A DNA stretch of 64,000 nt from Spiribacter sp. 2438 (lineage in GTDB: Bacteria > Pseudomonadota > Gammaproteobacteria > Nitrococcales > Nitrococcaceae): assembly GCF_009676705.1 (NCBI RefSeq), contig NZ_CP046046.1, forward strand, positions 1,116,001 to 1,180,000, written 5' to 3'. Shown piece after piece: positions 8,552 through 18,195 of the stretch. A program made the position numbers and the translations under genes. How positions within the stretch are numbered: the stretch's first letter is position 1; every line of letters begins with the position of its first letter. Under the pieces are notes generated by a model. It worked only from the letters and a program-made list of their open reading frames with translations, did no database searches and was not told the DNA's origin.

Positions 8552-11500
8552 TCAGCCGCCACCAACCCGCGCCGCACGCTTCTCGGCCAAGTTGAGGTGA
8601 TGGTCGTTGATCCGTTCGCCGCCGAAGACGTGATACCAGGGCGCGGACTCGATGTCCTTACCGCGATCCTTGGTCCATTTGATATTGGGCTTGTCGTGCA
8701 GCACGCCGGCCCCAGTCTTCTTGATGTCCGGCACCGTCATGAAGGGGCGGATGTTCAGGCGTACGCCATCGTTGAGATCCGTGTTCCAGCCAATGGGCTG
8801 CTCGGACAGCGGCTTCCAGCGTACGAAGATGTCGTACGGGGCCTCGCCTTCCAGGATCAGCTCCAGGCGCTGTTTCAGGGTCTCGGCGGCGGCGAGCTTT
8901 TCGCGGGCGCCGTCGACGCCATTTTCGATGTCCCGCTTCTGGCGGCTGATCCAGTCACCGAGGTAGGTGTAAATCAGGGTTTCGAGGTTCTTGTGGTCGA
9001 GCTTATGGTAGTTGACTAAGGCGGCAAAGCCGTCGCGCAGGCCGTCCCAGATGTGCCAAATGAAGGGCCGCTGCTGGAAGAGCTTGCAGTGTTGAGCGAA
9101 GAACTTCTCCCGCAGCCAGTTCTCCAGGCTCTTGCCAGGCTGCTCCACACTCTTCAGCAGCTCGGCCTGAACCCGACTGGACCACTGGTCCCCGTAGGCC
9201 GTTGCCAGCACGTCCCGCAACCGGTCCTGAGCGGAGGCCTCACCGCGCACCGGCGGGATGCAGACGATGCCGTCGCGGTCGGCATGCGGCAGCAAGGCTT
9301 CGCAGCGCTGCACCCACTCGCGCTGCTCGGCGGCCAGATCCATCTCCGGGTCCAGCTCCGCCGGCCAGCGGTAGCCGAGCAGTCGGGCAACCGCCACCTG
9401 GAGCACGGTGTCATCGGCGCGCAGCGGACCATGGGCCGTCCATTTGCTGTTTTCATCCCAGACGACCGAGCCGCAGGGGTGGCCGTGGAAAATCCATTGG
9501 GTGGGGTCGTTGGTGTAGGGCTCTGGTAGGCCGTGGGGGTATCGCTCCCCAGCGACCAGGGTCCAATATTCAAGGTCGAAGGGAACTTTCAGGAGTGTTT
9601 TTGGCGCAAGCTTAAGAGAGTTGTCGAGGGCTCGGACATGTTTACTGAAGGCCCCGGATTCACAAAACGCCCAAAGTGCAGATAGATTGGCTTTATTCTT
9701 GAGCACAATAGCGCTGCTATTTACGTCATAGCGTTGTCCTGAGTAAATGCTGCATGCCACTTCCCCCATGAGCCCAACTACCACTCCCTGCTGCCCCCAA
9801 AAAGGTTTACCAGCCCTCCAGTTCTGAGCAGCATGATTAAGATGCTTTACACTTTCCGCCAAGGCGGCGAGTGAGCCGCACTCCTTCTCCCATCGTATTA
9901 TTTGCTCTCTTCCGGCATATGCCTCTGTTTCGCTTACCGCTGTTTGAACCAGCTCCCAAACCCACGAAAACCCATCAACTTCCCAGTGCATTTTGAAGAA
10001 CTGGTGCAGGTCGCCGGCATGCAGACCACTTCGAGCGCTGGCAACCTCTACCAATTGAGTGCCTTCATCACCCCCGGAGACAATAAACCGAATATCAGGA
10101 TTGGCTCTGATTCGCGACAGTGTCTCCCTACTAATTTGACCGGCAAGGGTAGAGCGAATGTTATCTTGCAATTTTTTGTTCGCAGAGTGATCCGCAAGCG
10201 CAAATCCAGCTTGCAGCTTGTTATTAGGTGCCGCTATTAGAAGCGCGGGATTTGCGCGAACTGGCGCCGAGAACGCATTCCAACCAAGACGCATCACAAA
10301 CAATGGATTGTGATTTTCTAGATACCTTCTGCGATATTCCGTATATGGCCCCAAATATAACCACTCTCCCAGAGAGACGAGAGCATAAACTCCATTAGGT
10401 TTTATCCAGTCCCTTATCCTCTCGATGAACACTAATGCCAGATCATATCTTCCAATTGAATACCACTTATCTACAAACTCTGTAAGGCGAGGATGATGCT
10501 TTGATATGCCCAGGTAAGGCACATTCGTAGATATTAAGTCATACTTTTGGGCAAGTATTGATGCCGCTTTTGCAACCCCCTTCGCCACCACAGCCATTTC
10601 ATATTGCTCAGAATCTTCCTCTTCTGAGAGCGCTTTGGTTACAAGAGGCTCAATATCTTCCCAATTCGATTCAAACAGTGAGCCCAAGCCCGTAGTGGAC
10701 TGCGGGCTGATCAAGCTGCCGAGCAGAGGAGCATCCTTGAATTGATCGTAAAGTTCTTCGAGTGCAATCCGTAGATCGTTATTTTCTCCTGCCAACTCAA
10801 GCCATTTCTCCCGTTTGGCGCTTATCGACAAACCTGAACAGGCGACGTGCAATTCTGGGAGGCGGCGGTACCCGCCGGCATCGGGGTAGGTCCAGGCCGT
10901 CAGCGCCAGGGCAAAGGCGGCCAGTTCCACGCAGCGCTGATCCAGCTCCAGAGCATGAAGGTTGTCACGCAGTACCGCATCCACGGCCTGCTGCGGGCTG
11001 AGCCCTTCCAGCTCTTGGCGCATCGGCACGAGAATGAGCAGCACCGCCACCAGGAAGTGCCCCGAACCGCAGCAGGGGTCCATGACCTTCAGGTCCGCGG
11101 GGTTGTCCGGCCATTGCGCGAAGGTGCCGGCCGCCGGTGTCCATGCGCCCTGCCCGGCGCCGGCTTCCGGTGGATCATTGCCGGCCTGTCCCTCGGGGGT
11201 CTCAAGCTCCTCGCGCACAAAGCGCAGGTACTGAAGCGGCACGCCGGGAATGGCGGCCTTCTCGCGCAGCTCTTCCTCGCTTTCGGCGTTGCGCAGGTCG
11301 TCTTCGGTCAGGCGCCTTGCCGCCCACCAAGCACCCAGGGCGTTATCCAGCAGGAAGCTGACCATGTAGGGCTCGGTGAAGAGCTGTGTCACGGCGGGCA
11401 GCTCGCGCGCACCAATCTTCACCTCGGACTTGTTGATGCTTTCCTTCTTGTTGGTCTGCCAAAACTGGTAGACCCATCCCAGCGCGTCGGAGGCGGTGAA

Positions 11501-12040
11501 GACCTCTGTGGGCAGGTCTGCCAGCAGGCGTTCCAGCGGCCGCTGGAAGTTTGTTGGTAGCTTCAGCTCGAAGACCGGCGAGTCCACTCGGAATATTTGC
11601 GGCAACATCTGTGCGGCGTAGCGCGCCGCCAGCTCCCAGCCGTTAGCGGCGCCTTCATCGGCGGCGAGGTCTTCGCAGTCCTGCAGCGTCACTGGCACCG
11701 GCCCGTCCGGGTCCGGGTACATCAGCAGTGCGTTCTCGGCCAGGAAGCGCGCAAAAAGCATGCGGTGCCAGTGCTCGTAGGCTACCTCCTCCACGAGGCG
11801 GTCCATGCCCTGGGCCTTGCCGCCGTTGAGCGGATCACCAAGCTGACGGCCGTGCAGGCGCAGACGGCGACGCAGGTCGCGCTGGGCTTCACTTTGATCC
11901 GGGAAAGGACTCGCTTCTTCCACACCTAGCTCTTCGAGCGCGGCGCGGGCGGCCTTCTCGGCAAGCTCACGGGCTTCGACCACGGTGCTTTCAAGCTGGT
12001 TGCGCAGGCGTTTTTCGAGAGGTTGCAGCATTGCGGGCAC
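8552..12040 (-). CDS. pglX: BREX adenine-specific DNA methyltransferase PglX
   Basis: Protein of 1162 aa, the normal length of BREX-1 PglX. Motif I (SAM binding) is VMDPCCGSGHFLV near residue 316. The catalytic motif IV is TNVPYLG near residue 505, an N-x-P-Y variant of the usual NPPY. PglX places N6-methyladenine on the non-palindromic BREX recognition site in host DNA and is needed for phage exclusion. The large C-terminal part would carry target recognition. The start is either GTG at 12040 or ATG at 12031; neither has an obvious ribosome-binding site. A 76-nt gap separates it from brxC. The stretch at about 9.6-10.8 kb is visibly more AT-rich than its surroundings. That covers much of the target-recognition half and suggests exchange of this segment (inference). 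Confidence 0.94.
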   Translation of the reverse strand: MPAMLQPLEKRLRNQLESTVVEARELAEKAARAALEELGVEEASPFPDQSEAQRDLRRRLRLHGRQLGDPLNGGKAQGMDRLVEEVAYEHWHRMLFARFLAENALLMYPDPDGPVPVTLQDCEDLAADEGAANGWELAARYAAQMLPQIFRVDSPVFELKLPTNFQRPLERLLADLPTEVFTASDALGWVYQFWQTNKKESINKSEVKIGARELPAVTQLFTEPYMVSFLLDNALGAWWAARRLTEDDLRNAESEEELREKAAIPGVPLQYLRFVREELETPEGQAGNDPPEAGAGQGAWTPAAGTFAQWPDNPADLKVMDPCCGSGHFLVAVLLILVPMRQELEGLSPQQAVDAVLRDNLHALELDQRCVELAAFALALTAWTYPDAGGYRRLPELHVACSGLSISAKREKWLELAGENNDLRIALEELYDQFKDAPLLGSLISPQSTTGLGSLFESNWEDIEPLVTKALSEEEDSEQYEMAVVAKGVAKAASILAQKYDLISTNVPYLGISKHHPRLTEFVDKWYSIGRYDLALVFIERIRDWIKPNGVYALVSLGEWLYLGPYTEYRRRYLENHNPLFVMRLGWNAFSAPVRANPALLIAAPNNKLQAGFALADHSANKKLQDNIRSTLAGQISRETLSRIRANPDIRFIVSGGDEGTQLVEVASARSGLHAGDLHQFFKMHWEVDGFSWVWELVQTAVSETEAYAGREQIIRWEKECGSLAALAESVKHLNHAAQNWRAGKPFWGQQGVVVGLMGEVACSIYSGQRYDVNSSAIVLKNKANLSALWAFCESGAFSKHVRALDNSLKLAPKTLLKVPFDLEYWTLVAGERYPHGLPEPYTNDPTQWIFHGHPCGSVVWDENSKWTAHGPLRADDTVLQVAVARLLGYRWPAELDPEMDLAAEQREWVQRCEALLPHADRDGIVCIPPVRGEASAQDRLRDVLATAYGDQWSSRVQAELLKSVEQPGKSLENWLREKFFAQHCKLFQQRPFIWHIWDGLRDGFAALVNYHKLDHKNLETLIYTYLGDWISRQKRDIENGVDGAREKLAAAETLKQRLELILEGEAPYDIFVRWKPLSEQPIGWNTDLNDGVRLNIRPFMTVPDIKKTGAGVLHDKPNIKWTKDRGKDIESAPWYHVFGGERINDHHLNLAEKRAARVGGG

Positions 12041-12116
12041 TTATTGTGTTGGTCGGCTATTCAGAAACGTACTTGCGATAGGCAATGCAAGGGGGGCTGG
12101 GAATATCCCTAGTGAT

Positions 12117-15100
12117 CTATCGCGGCATCACCGGACCTTTACTCAGTCCCGTCTTGAGCTGCTTTTTGGCCTGCTCAGCCCATTCGTCGATATCGGCTTC
12201 TGATTGCAACGTGGGACGGGACAAGTTAATGAACTGGACCTTCGGTTCGCAAAGCTGAGCAGCCTCTTCAAGCACCTGATTGAACCGACCGGGCATCGCG
12301 GCCACACGATCGGCCAGAGTCGTCAACGCCGTCCGATTCAGGGTGGCCAGCACATCACTCGTGATCTGCACCTTGATGTCCGGCGCATCAGCGTTGGTTA
12401 GCCGCTGGGCAGCGAGCAGGCTATTGCGCTGTTCCGGCTCCAGAGCTTGCCAGTTGGCATCCACCTTCAGTCGGCCCATGCCGGCCTCATGCTCGGCCTT
12501 GTAGCCGGCATCGAGCCTGTTCAGTTCCTCACGCAGCGCCTGAGCCAGGTTGTTAGCCAATTCGGTACAGGGCTCCGGCTCAGCCAGAAGCTTGCGATGT
12601 TCCTCGATGCTCTCGACCTGCCTGCGCAGCGCCTCGGTGTTCGCCAGCGCCTGGGCATGCTGAACGAGCTGCTTCACGGTTCGCCACTGCGGCAAGCGCT
12701 CTTTGAGTTTCTCGCGAACAACCTGCCACTGTTCGATGTTCTCGCTGATCGTCTCGCGCTGATTGTAAAGCGCGAGTAACTGTTCGTTGCCGGCGCATTG
12801 GCGCAGCTCATCGATGAAAGTGGTATCCGGCGGCTCCGGCTGCGGGGCGTCGCCGCCAGCAGCCTCAGCCAGCTCGCGTAAGGCGTCGAGGAATTGAGGA
12901 GCGAAACGCAGTTCTTCGTTCGACGTCGCCTGGATGCCGAGCTTCTGCATGACCTTGCGGATCTGGATGCGCTGGGCAGCGGTGATGGTCGCCGACTCGA
13001 CGCGAAAGTGTGTCTTGCCAATGGCTCGACGATCCAAGCTTCCCGGTTCGACGGGGTTGCCGCGCTCGTCCTGGGCGCGGACGTGGCCAGAGACCATCAG
13101 GACATGCAGCGCCCCATCCACCGCGTCGCCGGACCAACCGTAGGGTGGCCCTTCGAAGCGGTCACGAATCTCGGCACCACTCTTGCCGCCAGCGATGAAG
13201 CCCAGAACGGCCTTGCAGACGGGATTGTTGCCGGGCTCGCCTTCGTCCCCAACGGCCTTCAGCGCATCCGGCGCGCCCTGCTTGGCCTTCTCCAGCACCT
13301 TGCCCCAGCCCGTGTGATCGGCCGCATCGAACTGGGGATAGAGACGGGTCTGCGCGGCCTCGGCCGCCTCCTGCATCATGTCGAGCAGATCGTTGCCACT
13401 GACCTCATTACCGCCACCCTGGAACACCCGAGCGTCAGCAAAGCACTCCTGGAGCAGGCCATCTATGCGGCCTTCGGCGCGCCGCATTGTGGTTTCCATG
13501 GCTTCACGCGCCTCGCTACCGTCTGGAGTACCGGGGGAGCCACGTTCGTCTAGGGTGTATTTGGCCGCCTTGTACTCCATGAGTTGCTCACGAAGCTCGT
13601 CACCGTGGCGCTTCGGCAAAAAGACAAAAACCGTGGGCGACTCACTGCCAGCCTGACGGGCATCGACACGCACGGAGTTTTCATCCGATGACCAGCCTTC
13701 GCGCAGCCAGAGGTAAATGCGGCTACCCGCGTCTTTAGGTAGCTCCGCGTCGAAACACGTCGCCGTATCACGGCTGACACGGGACTTGCCCTGTTGTAGC
13801 GTCAGGCGCCGCGCTATGTCACCGAACAACTTGCGGATTCGGCTATCGCGCTCATCCTCGACCACATGTTGCTGGTTCGCGATGTTGGCTTGATGGTTGC
13901 GAAAAGCGTCGTTCCACGCGGTGCTTTCCTCCGTCTGGATGCGATACTCGTCGCCCACCTTCATGAGGAGGTGGCAATCCTCCAGCAGGTCCGGCAGCTT
14001 GCTGCGCAGGCTGGCAGAGCCGGTGGGGAGATCCTCGACCAGCAAATCTGCGAGGGTATCAACGGTTGGCTCAATCCCTATATTCGGCTGGCCGCTTACA
14101 GCTTTGTTAATCAAGAAAATCAGTGCGCAGGCACGTGCGAGCAGTTGTTGGTCCTCGCTGCCACGCGACCAGGTCTGGATGGCCTCGTAGAGGTTTTTCG
14201 GCAGCACCCTGGCCTGCAACAGCTTTTCGGCGCCGTCGAAATAAATGTAATCGGCGCGCACGACGTGGCCCAACCCTTCGTCGAGATTACTCTGGATCGC
14301 CTTGTGGACCATTGAGAGCTGGTTACGGAGCTGGCTGTCGGTGCCGGTTTGATCCAGTACACGCAGCGCCGTCTCCCAGAAGCGCCTCCGAACTGGCAGT
14401 ATCGGATAGTCCTGCACGAAATAGGCGCGATCATCTTGCCGGTGCGCGAGGCTACTACCACTAAGGTGACGAGAAATCTCACCCAGGTTGGTTGTCATGA
14501 CTTGGTCGATAGCGTCCGTTGCTTCCGGTTTCTTGGCGAGGATGACCTTGCGAATAACGGTATCCACATCGGCATCGGAGAGTTGCACTCGCACGGTAAA
14601 CCGTCCCTGCAGCCGCGCAAGATTCGCCGTGCCGGTAATGGCCGTCTGCCCTGTGCCCACAAAGAGCAACTTCGCGCCGAGGTACTTGCAGCAGGCTTCG
14701 ATCACTTCCTGCACGTCTTGGGAGCGCTGCGCGTCAGGGCCAATGTATTGCTGAACTTCATCGAGGACGACAAGCGTGAGCGGGAGCTTTTCATCCCGCA
14801 TCAGCGCTTGCTTGATGGCATCCAGCATCTCGTCGTTAGAGACGTCCTTCACGTTGGGGAACATGTTGTTGAGCGTTTCTACGCAGGCGCTCTGCGAGGC
14901 AAATCGCTTGGGCATTAGCTCCGTTAGCGCCTCAGCAAGACCGTCTGCAACATAGAAGTTGTCCAGCTCCTCCCGCCAGTCGTACCCCTTTCCCTTTACC
15001 CCCTCTCGAACCGATTCGAGAACGCCCTCTTCACGCAGCCACATGACAAACCGCGCCAGCGGGTACTGCTGCGGTAGCCCGGCCGACTTGAAAATGATGC

Positions 15101-15572
15101 GAAGAAGCGCCAAGCGCACGCTACCGCTGGCGCCCGCCCCTAGAGTTCCGGACGCAGCATGTAGGCCGCCTTGCCGCTTCCCCTGGCTGTTCAGCTCAGC
15201 GAGATGCTCCTGCACTGATGATGGCAGGTGCGCAATGCCACGAGGCGTAGCACCGTCAGAGAAGGGCTTATCAAGCCACAGTGCACGGAGCATCTTGGCG
15301 AGGTGGGATTTACCGGAGCCATAGAACCCGCTGATCCAGACTGCCGGCTGCTCCTCTTTCCCCAGATTCTTCAGGTAGGTATCCAAGATGTGGGCGACAC
15401 CGCGCTCATACTCACCGTCGCAGACGAAGGTCTCCAACTCATAGCGCAGGACATCCAAAGCTGGGGTCGAGGTGTCGTCGTTGACATTGGCAACCCCGTT
15501 GTTCGCCAGATTCCGAGTTGCCGGATCCTTCTGGTAGACGTCGCGATTCCTCATTGCCGTACTTGAACTCAT
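12117..15572 (-). CDS. brxC: BREX ATPase BrxC
   Basis: Protein of 1151 aa. A P-loop, GFYGSGKSHLAKML, is near residue 80, and a Walker B-type strand LTLVVLDEVQQYIG lies about 190 residues later. This matches the large BrxC/PglY ATPase (DUF6079-like) of BREX; long helical and coiled-coil stretches fill the C-terminal third. BrxC is required for BREX defence and, in several systems, for methylation; its mechanism is unresolved. The ATG follows the brxB stop directly (TAGATG), with AAAGAGA upstream; a second ATG 18 nt inside is the alternative. It lies in the minus-strand BREX operon. Confidence 0.94.
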   Translation of the reverse strand: MSSSTAMRNRDVYQKDPATRNLANNGVANVNDDTSTPALDVLRYELETFVCDGEYERGVAHILDTYLKNLGKEEQPAVWISGFYGSGKSHLAKMLRALWLDKPFSDGATPRGIAHLPSSVQEHLAELNSQGKRQGGLHAASGTLGAGASGSVRLALLRIIFKSAGLPQQYPLARFVMWLREEGVLESVREGVKGKGYDWREELDNFYVADGLAEALTELMPKRFASQSACVETLNNMFPNVKDVSNDEMLDAIKQALMRDEKLPLTLVVLDEVQQYIGPDAQRSQDVQEVIEACCKYLGAKLLFVGTGQTAITGTANLARLQGRFTVRVQLSDADVDTVIRKVILAKKPEATDAIDQVMTTNLGEISRHLSGSSLAHRQDDRAYFVQDYPILPVRRRFWETALRVLDQTGTDSQLRNQLSMVHKAIQSNLDEGLGHVVRADYIYFDGAEKLLQARVLPKNLYEAIQTWSRGSEDQQLLARACALIFLINKAVSGQPNIGIEPTVDTLADLLVEDLPTGSASLRSKLPDLLEDCHLLMKVGDEYRIQTEESTAWNDAFRNHQANIANQQHVVEDERDSRIRKLFGDIARRLTLQQGKSRVSRDTATCFDAELPKDAGSRIYLWLREGWSSDENSVRVDARQAGSESPTVFVFLPKRHGDELREQLMEYKAAKYTLDERGSPGTPDGSEAREAMETTMRRAEGRIDGLLQECFADARVFQGGGNEVSGNDLLDMMQEAAEAAQTRLYPQFDAADHTGWGKVLEKAKQGAPDALKAVGDEGEPGNNPVCKAVLGFIAGGKSGAEIRDRFEGPPYGWSGDAVDGALHVLMVSGHVRAQDERGNPVEPGSLDRRAIGKTHFRVESATITAAQRIQIRKVMQKLGIQATSNEELRFAPQFLDALRELAEAAGGDAPQPEPPDTTFIDELRQCAGNEQLLALYNQRETISENIEQWQVVREKLKERLPQWRTVKQLVQHAQALANTEALRRQVESIEEHRKLLAEPEPCTELANNLAQALREELNRLDAGYKAEHEAGMGRLKVDANWQALEPEQRNSLLAAQRLTNADAPDIKVQITSDVLATLNRTALTTLADRVAAMPGRFNQVLEEAAQLCEPKVQFINLSRPTLQSEADIDEWAEQAKKQLKTGLSKGPVMPR

Positions 15573-16124
15573 CTAGATCTCTTTATCTGCGGTGATGGGG
15601 ACAGCGAGGTAGTTCCAGCCATCGTACCCATCAAGGAGGCGATAGTTGTTGTTCTCGAAGCTCCCGGGGAAAAACACAAGAAGGCGCCCGCACACCTGCG
15701 GCGCAAACTGGTCCACGACGTTGCGCACCTTGAGTAGACCGAACAGCGAACCGACACCCGAAACTGCCACGACACTATCGGCATCCGGACATTCGACCTC
15801 GATGAACTCATCGAATCTCTTGGTCAGATGGTCCTGGTATTTGGGCAACAGATTGTCGATTAACTCGGGCGCTTGAAAGTACTTCCTCGCGTAACGCTCA
15901 CCGGCCAGCCACTCCGCAAACGTATCGCTCAGATCGAAACGGAACCATGAATGGCCGGCCCGTGTCGTTTCCAGCTCGAACTCGTCAATTCGCGCACGCA
16001 GGGCGCGCTCATGTTGTTCGTTATAGACGCAGAAAATAACGCGCTGCGCCGGCGCGGCGTCCGTGCGCCAGGGAATCACGATATGCTTGGAATAGTTGCG
16101 CAGGAGCTGCTTAATTTTGCTCAT
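15573..16124 (-). CDS. brxB: BREX protein BrxB (DUF1788)
   Basis: Protein of 183 aa, the usual length for DUF1788/BrxB. Conserved segments include the N-terminal RVIFCVYNEQHERALRARI and the C-terminal RLLVFFPGSFENNNYRLLDG block that is diagnostic of the family. It is a small core BREX protein without known catalytic residues, thought to act as a partner in the BREX complex. The start overlaps the end of brxA by 14 nt and the stop abuts the brxC ATG, so the three are translationally linked. Confidence 0.92.
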   Translation of the reverse strand: MSKIKQLLRNYSKHIVIPWRTDAAPAQRVIFCVYNEQHERALRARIDEFELETTRAGHSWFRFDLSDTFAEWLAGERYARKYFQAPELIDNLLPKYQDHLTKRFDEFIEVECPDADSVVAVSGVGSLFGLLKVRNVVDQFAPQVCGRLLVFFPGSFENNNYRLLDGYDGWNYLAVPITADKEI

Positions 16125-16932
16125 GAATACGCTCCAAATCCGCGCGACTGACGATATCCGGGAAGGCGACCTCCATCACATCGCCAACCCGATTGAAACG
16201 CATCAGACCGCGACGGCTAGCGGCCTCGGCCATAGCCATGGCTTCTTCACGGCTGCAGTCCAGGGATTTCGTATAGACAGTCTCGAACAAGGCCGGCCCT
16301 CGTGCACCAGAGGCGTAGCTAATCAGGAGAGCGTAAGCTGCCGTCGTTGGAGTTGCCTTTGCCCGGGTACGGTGCTTCCTGCTGCGGCCCTTCAAATGCC
16401 CTGACTGGGTGAAAGTGCTGTTGATGTTCTGTGCCAGCGATTTGCGTGTCGCGTCGCTCAAGCGCTCCGGCGCAAGCTGCTCGATCTGCTCTTCGATGGC
16501 CATCCGGCTCACCTCCGTCCCCACCTCTAACCGGAAGATGCGATCCGCAAGTCTGGCGAGCCAACCATCACGCGCCAGCGCGGCACACAGCGCCAGCATC
16601 GGACCGGATTCAGGATCACGCTGCCAAAAGTGCAGCAGCGACACGAACACAAGTTGCGTGTCCTCGAGGCCGTACAGGTCAACCAGATGACGGAAAGTCA
16701 GGCTGCGCGACTTCGCCGAGCGCTTAGCTAGGCAGTTGTGATCGATAACAGCGAGACGGTAAGCTTCACGCGGCTTTGGAGTAGAACCGCAGTACCGCAC
16801 AAGAGCATAGAGCTCCGTGAACATCATCGTCCGCGCAGCATGGGTCCCCCCCAATCGATCTTTGATCCCTATGCTGTCGAGTATTGCGTTTCCGACTCGA
16901 GTACGCGGATCAATTGGCTGCGCAACAGTCAT
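16111..16932 (-). CDS. brxA: BREX protein BrxA (DUF1819)
   Basis: Protein of 273 aa of the BrxA (DUF1819) family, first gene of the BREX operon. The family fold is an all-helical DNA-binding protein resembling NusB-like domains. Here the segment FRHLVDLYGLEDTQLVFVSL and the C-terminal helix-turn region (SREEAMAMAEAASRRGLMRF, MEVAFPD) match the family pattern. It is somewhat longer than common BrxA proteins (about 200 aa). Two ATGs lie close together (ATGTATG); I chose the second (16932), which is in frame and has AGAGAG upstream. No upstream regulator (BrxR/WYL) gene is present; only a decayed phosphoesterase fragment precedes it. Confidence 0.88.
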   Translation of the reverse strand: MTVAQPIDPRTRVGNAILDSIGIKDRLGGTHAARTMMFTELYALVRYCGSTPKPREAYRLAVIDHNCLAKRSAKSRSLTFRHLVDLYGLEDTQLVFVSLLHFWQRDPESGPMLALCAALARDGWLARLADRIFRLEVGTEVSRMAIEEQIEQLAPERLSDATRKSLAQNINSTFTQSGHLKGRSRKHRTRAKATPTTAAYALLISYASGARGPALFETVYTKSLDCSREEAMAMAEAASRRGLMRFNRVGDVMEVAFPDIVSRADLERIHEQN

Positions 16933-16984
16933 ACATGCTCTCTCAACTGTTGTTAGTGCCTACAAGAAGATGGTTCCTGCCGCA

Positions 16985-17128
16985 GCCCGCAGTCGATGAC
17001 GCCGTCAACGAAGATGAACTAGCTGCCGGGATGGCGCCGGCTTTGAGCGTCCTGCTCGTAGCTCTTCGCTCGAGCAACCGCTCCAACCGACTGCCGTGCG
17101 CATGAATGTCACCGACGATGTCGTACAT
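16985..17128 (-). pseudogene. Metallophosphoesterase N-terminal relic
   Basis: From the ATG at 17128 the residues read MYDIVGDIHAHGSRLERLLE, the metal-binding start of calcineurin-like metallophosphoesterases (normally MYDIIGDIHGH). The reading frame then shifts: in another frame the next residues are SYEQDAQSRRHPGS, a stop, then FIFVDGVIDCGLRQEP, the decayed GDLIDRGP motif. After about 48 codons the homology ends. The gene is a frameshifted, truncated remnant directly upstream of brxA, probably a casualty of island insertion. Confidence 0.72.
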
Positions 17129-17312
17129 GACCGACTCCTTGGTCATTTGGTTTTTGCCTAGCGTAGCGTGATTGACGTCGGCCGTCATTTCGGCAAAACA
17201 ACAGCACCATGGCTATGTGGGGGAGTGAATCCACCAGCCCATGGACACGGGAACGCCAGAGACTGTGCCAATAGGTACCACGCGGGCTCATATGCGGATC
17301 TTTTTCCACCAG

Positions 17313-17510
17313 CTACCCCCATCCCTTCGGCTCTGCGGCCTCCATGATCGAGGTGTTCTCGTCGGAGACGCAGTATATGCGCAGCTCGCTGGCGGCTTTC
17401 AGCCAGTCGGCCGTCAGTCCGTCATCCACCCAGGCCTGGAGTCGTTGGCGTGTTTCGGAGTCCAGGTCATAGACCGTGATGCTCCAATAGGTGACTGCGG
17501 AATACTCCTG
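17313..17510 (-). pseudogene. Possible 3' gene fragment of unknown function
   Basis: About 65 codons on the minus strand end at TAG 17313 and read VTYWSITVYDLDSETRQRLQ and on to ASELRIYCVSDENTSIMEAA. The composition and codon pattern look protein-like. The open frame continues upstream only by reading through IS21 end repeats, so the true gene start was lost to the IS. I do not recognise the family. Confidence 0.35.
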
Positions 17511-17526
17511 ATCTGGCCCCCCGGTT

Positions 17527-17595
17527 CCACGGCATGCGGGACCCGTATTCCAAACGATGAGGGACCCCGATTCCACGTGATGAGGGACCCGAATG
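17527..17595 (+). repeat. Three tandem 23-bp repeats, IS21-type transposon end
   Basis: Three head-to-tail units start at 17527, 17550 and 17573, each containing the core ATGAGGGACCCG or one change from it. They stand 55 nt before the istA start. Multiple direct repeats at the ends are the transposase-binding sites of IS21-family elements, so this marks the left end of a now-truncated IS21 copy. Confidence 0.7.
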
Positions 17596-17649
17596 TGGCT
17601 GCTGGGGGATACTCCGGCTCTTTCCCCGACCAGAGAGGAGAGAGCCACG

Positions 17650-18059
17650 ATGCCGACCAGGAGACCACCGATGCGGCGTGTCCGCGAGATACTGCGCCTG
17701 CACCACGAGCATGGACTTGGCTGCAAGCGCATCGCCAGAAGCTGTAATGTTGGCAAGAACACCGTCCTGCGTTGTCTCCAGCGCGCCCGCGCGGCAGGTC
17801 TTGGCTGGCCGCTGCCTGAGAATCTGGACGACGCACAGCTCGAGGCGATGCTCCACGCGAAACCCAAGCCCACGCCAAGGGCGAGGCGCCCCGTGCCGAA
17901 CTGGTCAGCGGTTGAGCGTGAGCTCCAGCACCGCGGCATGACCCGACGGCAGGTCTGGCTCGAGTACCGGGAGGTTCATCCCGACGGGTACAACTACTCG
18001 TGGTTCTGCGAGCAACTGCGAGGGCAACGCGGTGGGCTTGAGCCCTGCATGCGCCAGAT
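17650..18059 (+). pseudogene. istA: IS21-family transposase IstA, N-terminal fragment
   Basis: The ATG at 17650 is preceded by GAGGAGAG. About 136 codons match the IstA N-terminus: RRVREILRLHHEHGLGCKRI and GKNTVLRCL form the DNA-binding HTH, followed by the conserved MTRRQVWLEY and YSWFCEQLR segments, ending EPCMRQM. That is just before the DDE catalytic core would begin. The frame is then interrupted at 18060 by an IS3-type end. istB and the right IS end are absent, so the element is dead. Confidence 0.82.
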
Positions 18060-18130
18060 GGGTTCTACCCCATAGCTGCGGACACATCTGAAAAGCTTCA
18101 TCATGGGAAGCAGGAGGTGTCCGATTGGAC
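18060..18130 (+). mobile_element. IS3-family terminal fragment (solo end)
   Basis: Starts with GGGTTCTACCCC and runs through the first codons of an orfA (ATG at 18103, reading MGSRRCPIGQN). It is nearly identical to the end of the full IS3-family element nearby, but loses homology after about 70 bp. It terminates the istA fragment and opens the first copy of the decayed cassette. Confidence 0.75.
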
Positions 18131-18195
18131 AGAACGGACGACAGCACAACTTAGGATGTCACCGATGGTGTCTGACAGCATCGACCCCTTGTGTA

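Noticed and set aside
17527-17595. Possible mini CRISPR array
   Set aside because: Repeats are contiguous without spacers, diverge from each other and sit at an IS21 end next to istA; no cas genes.
17313-17939. 208-codon minus-strand open frame taken as one gene
   Set aside because: Its first two thirds run through IS21 istA and end repeats on the wrong strand; only the last 65 codons look protein-like and are reported as a fragment.
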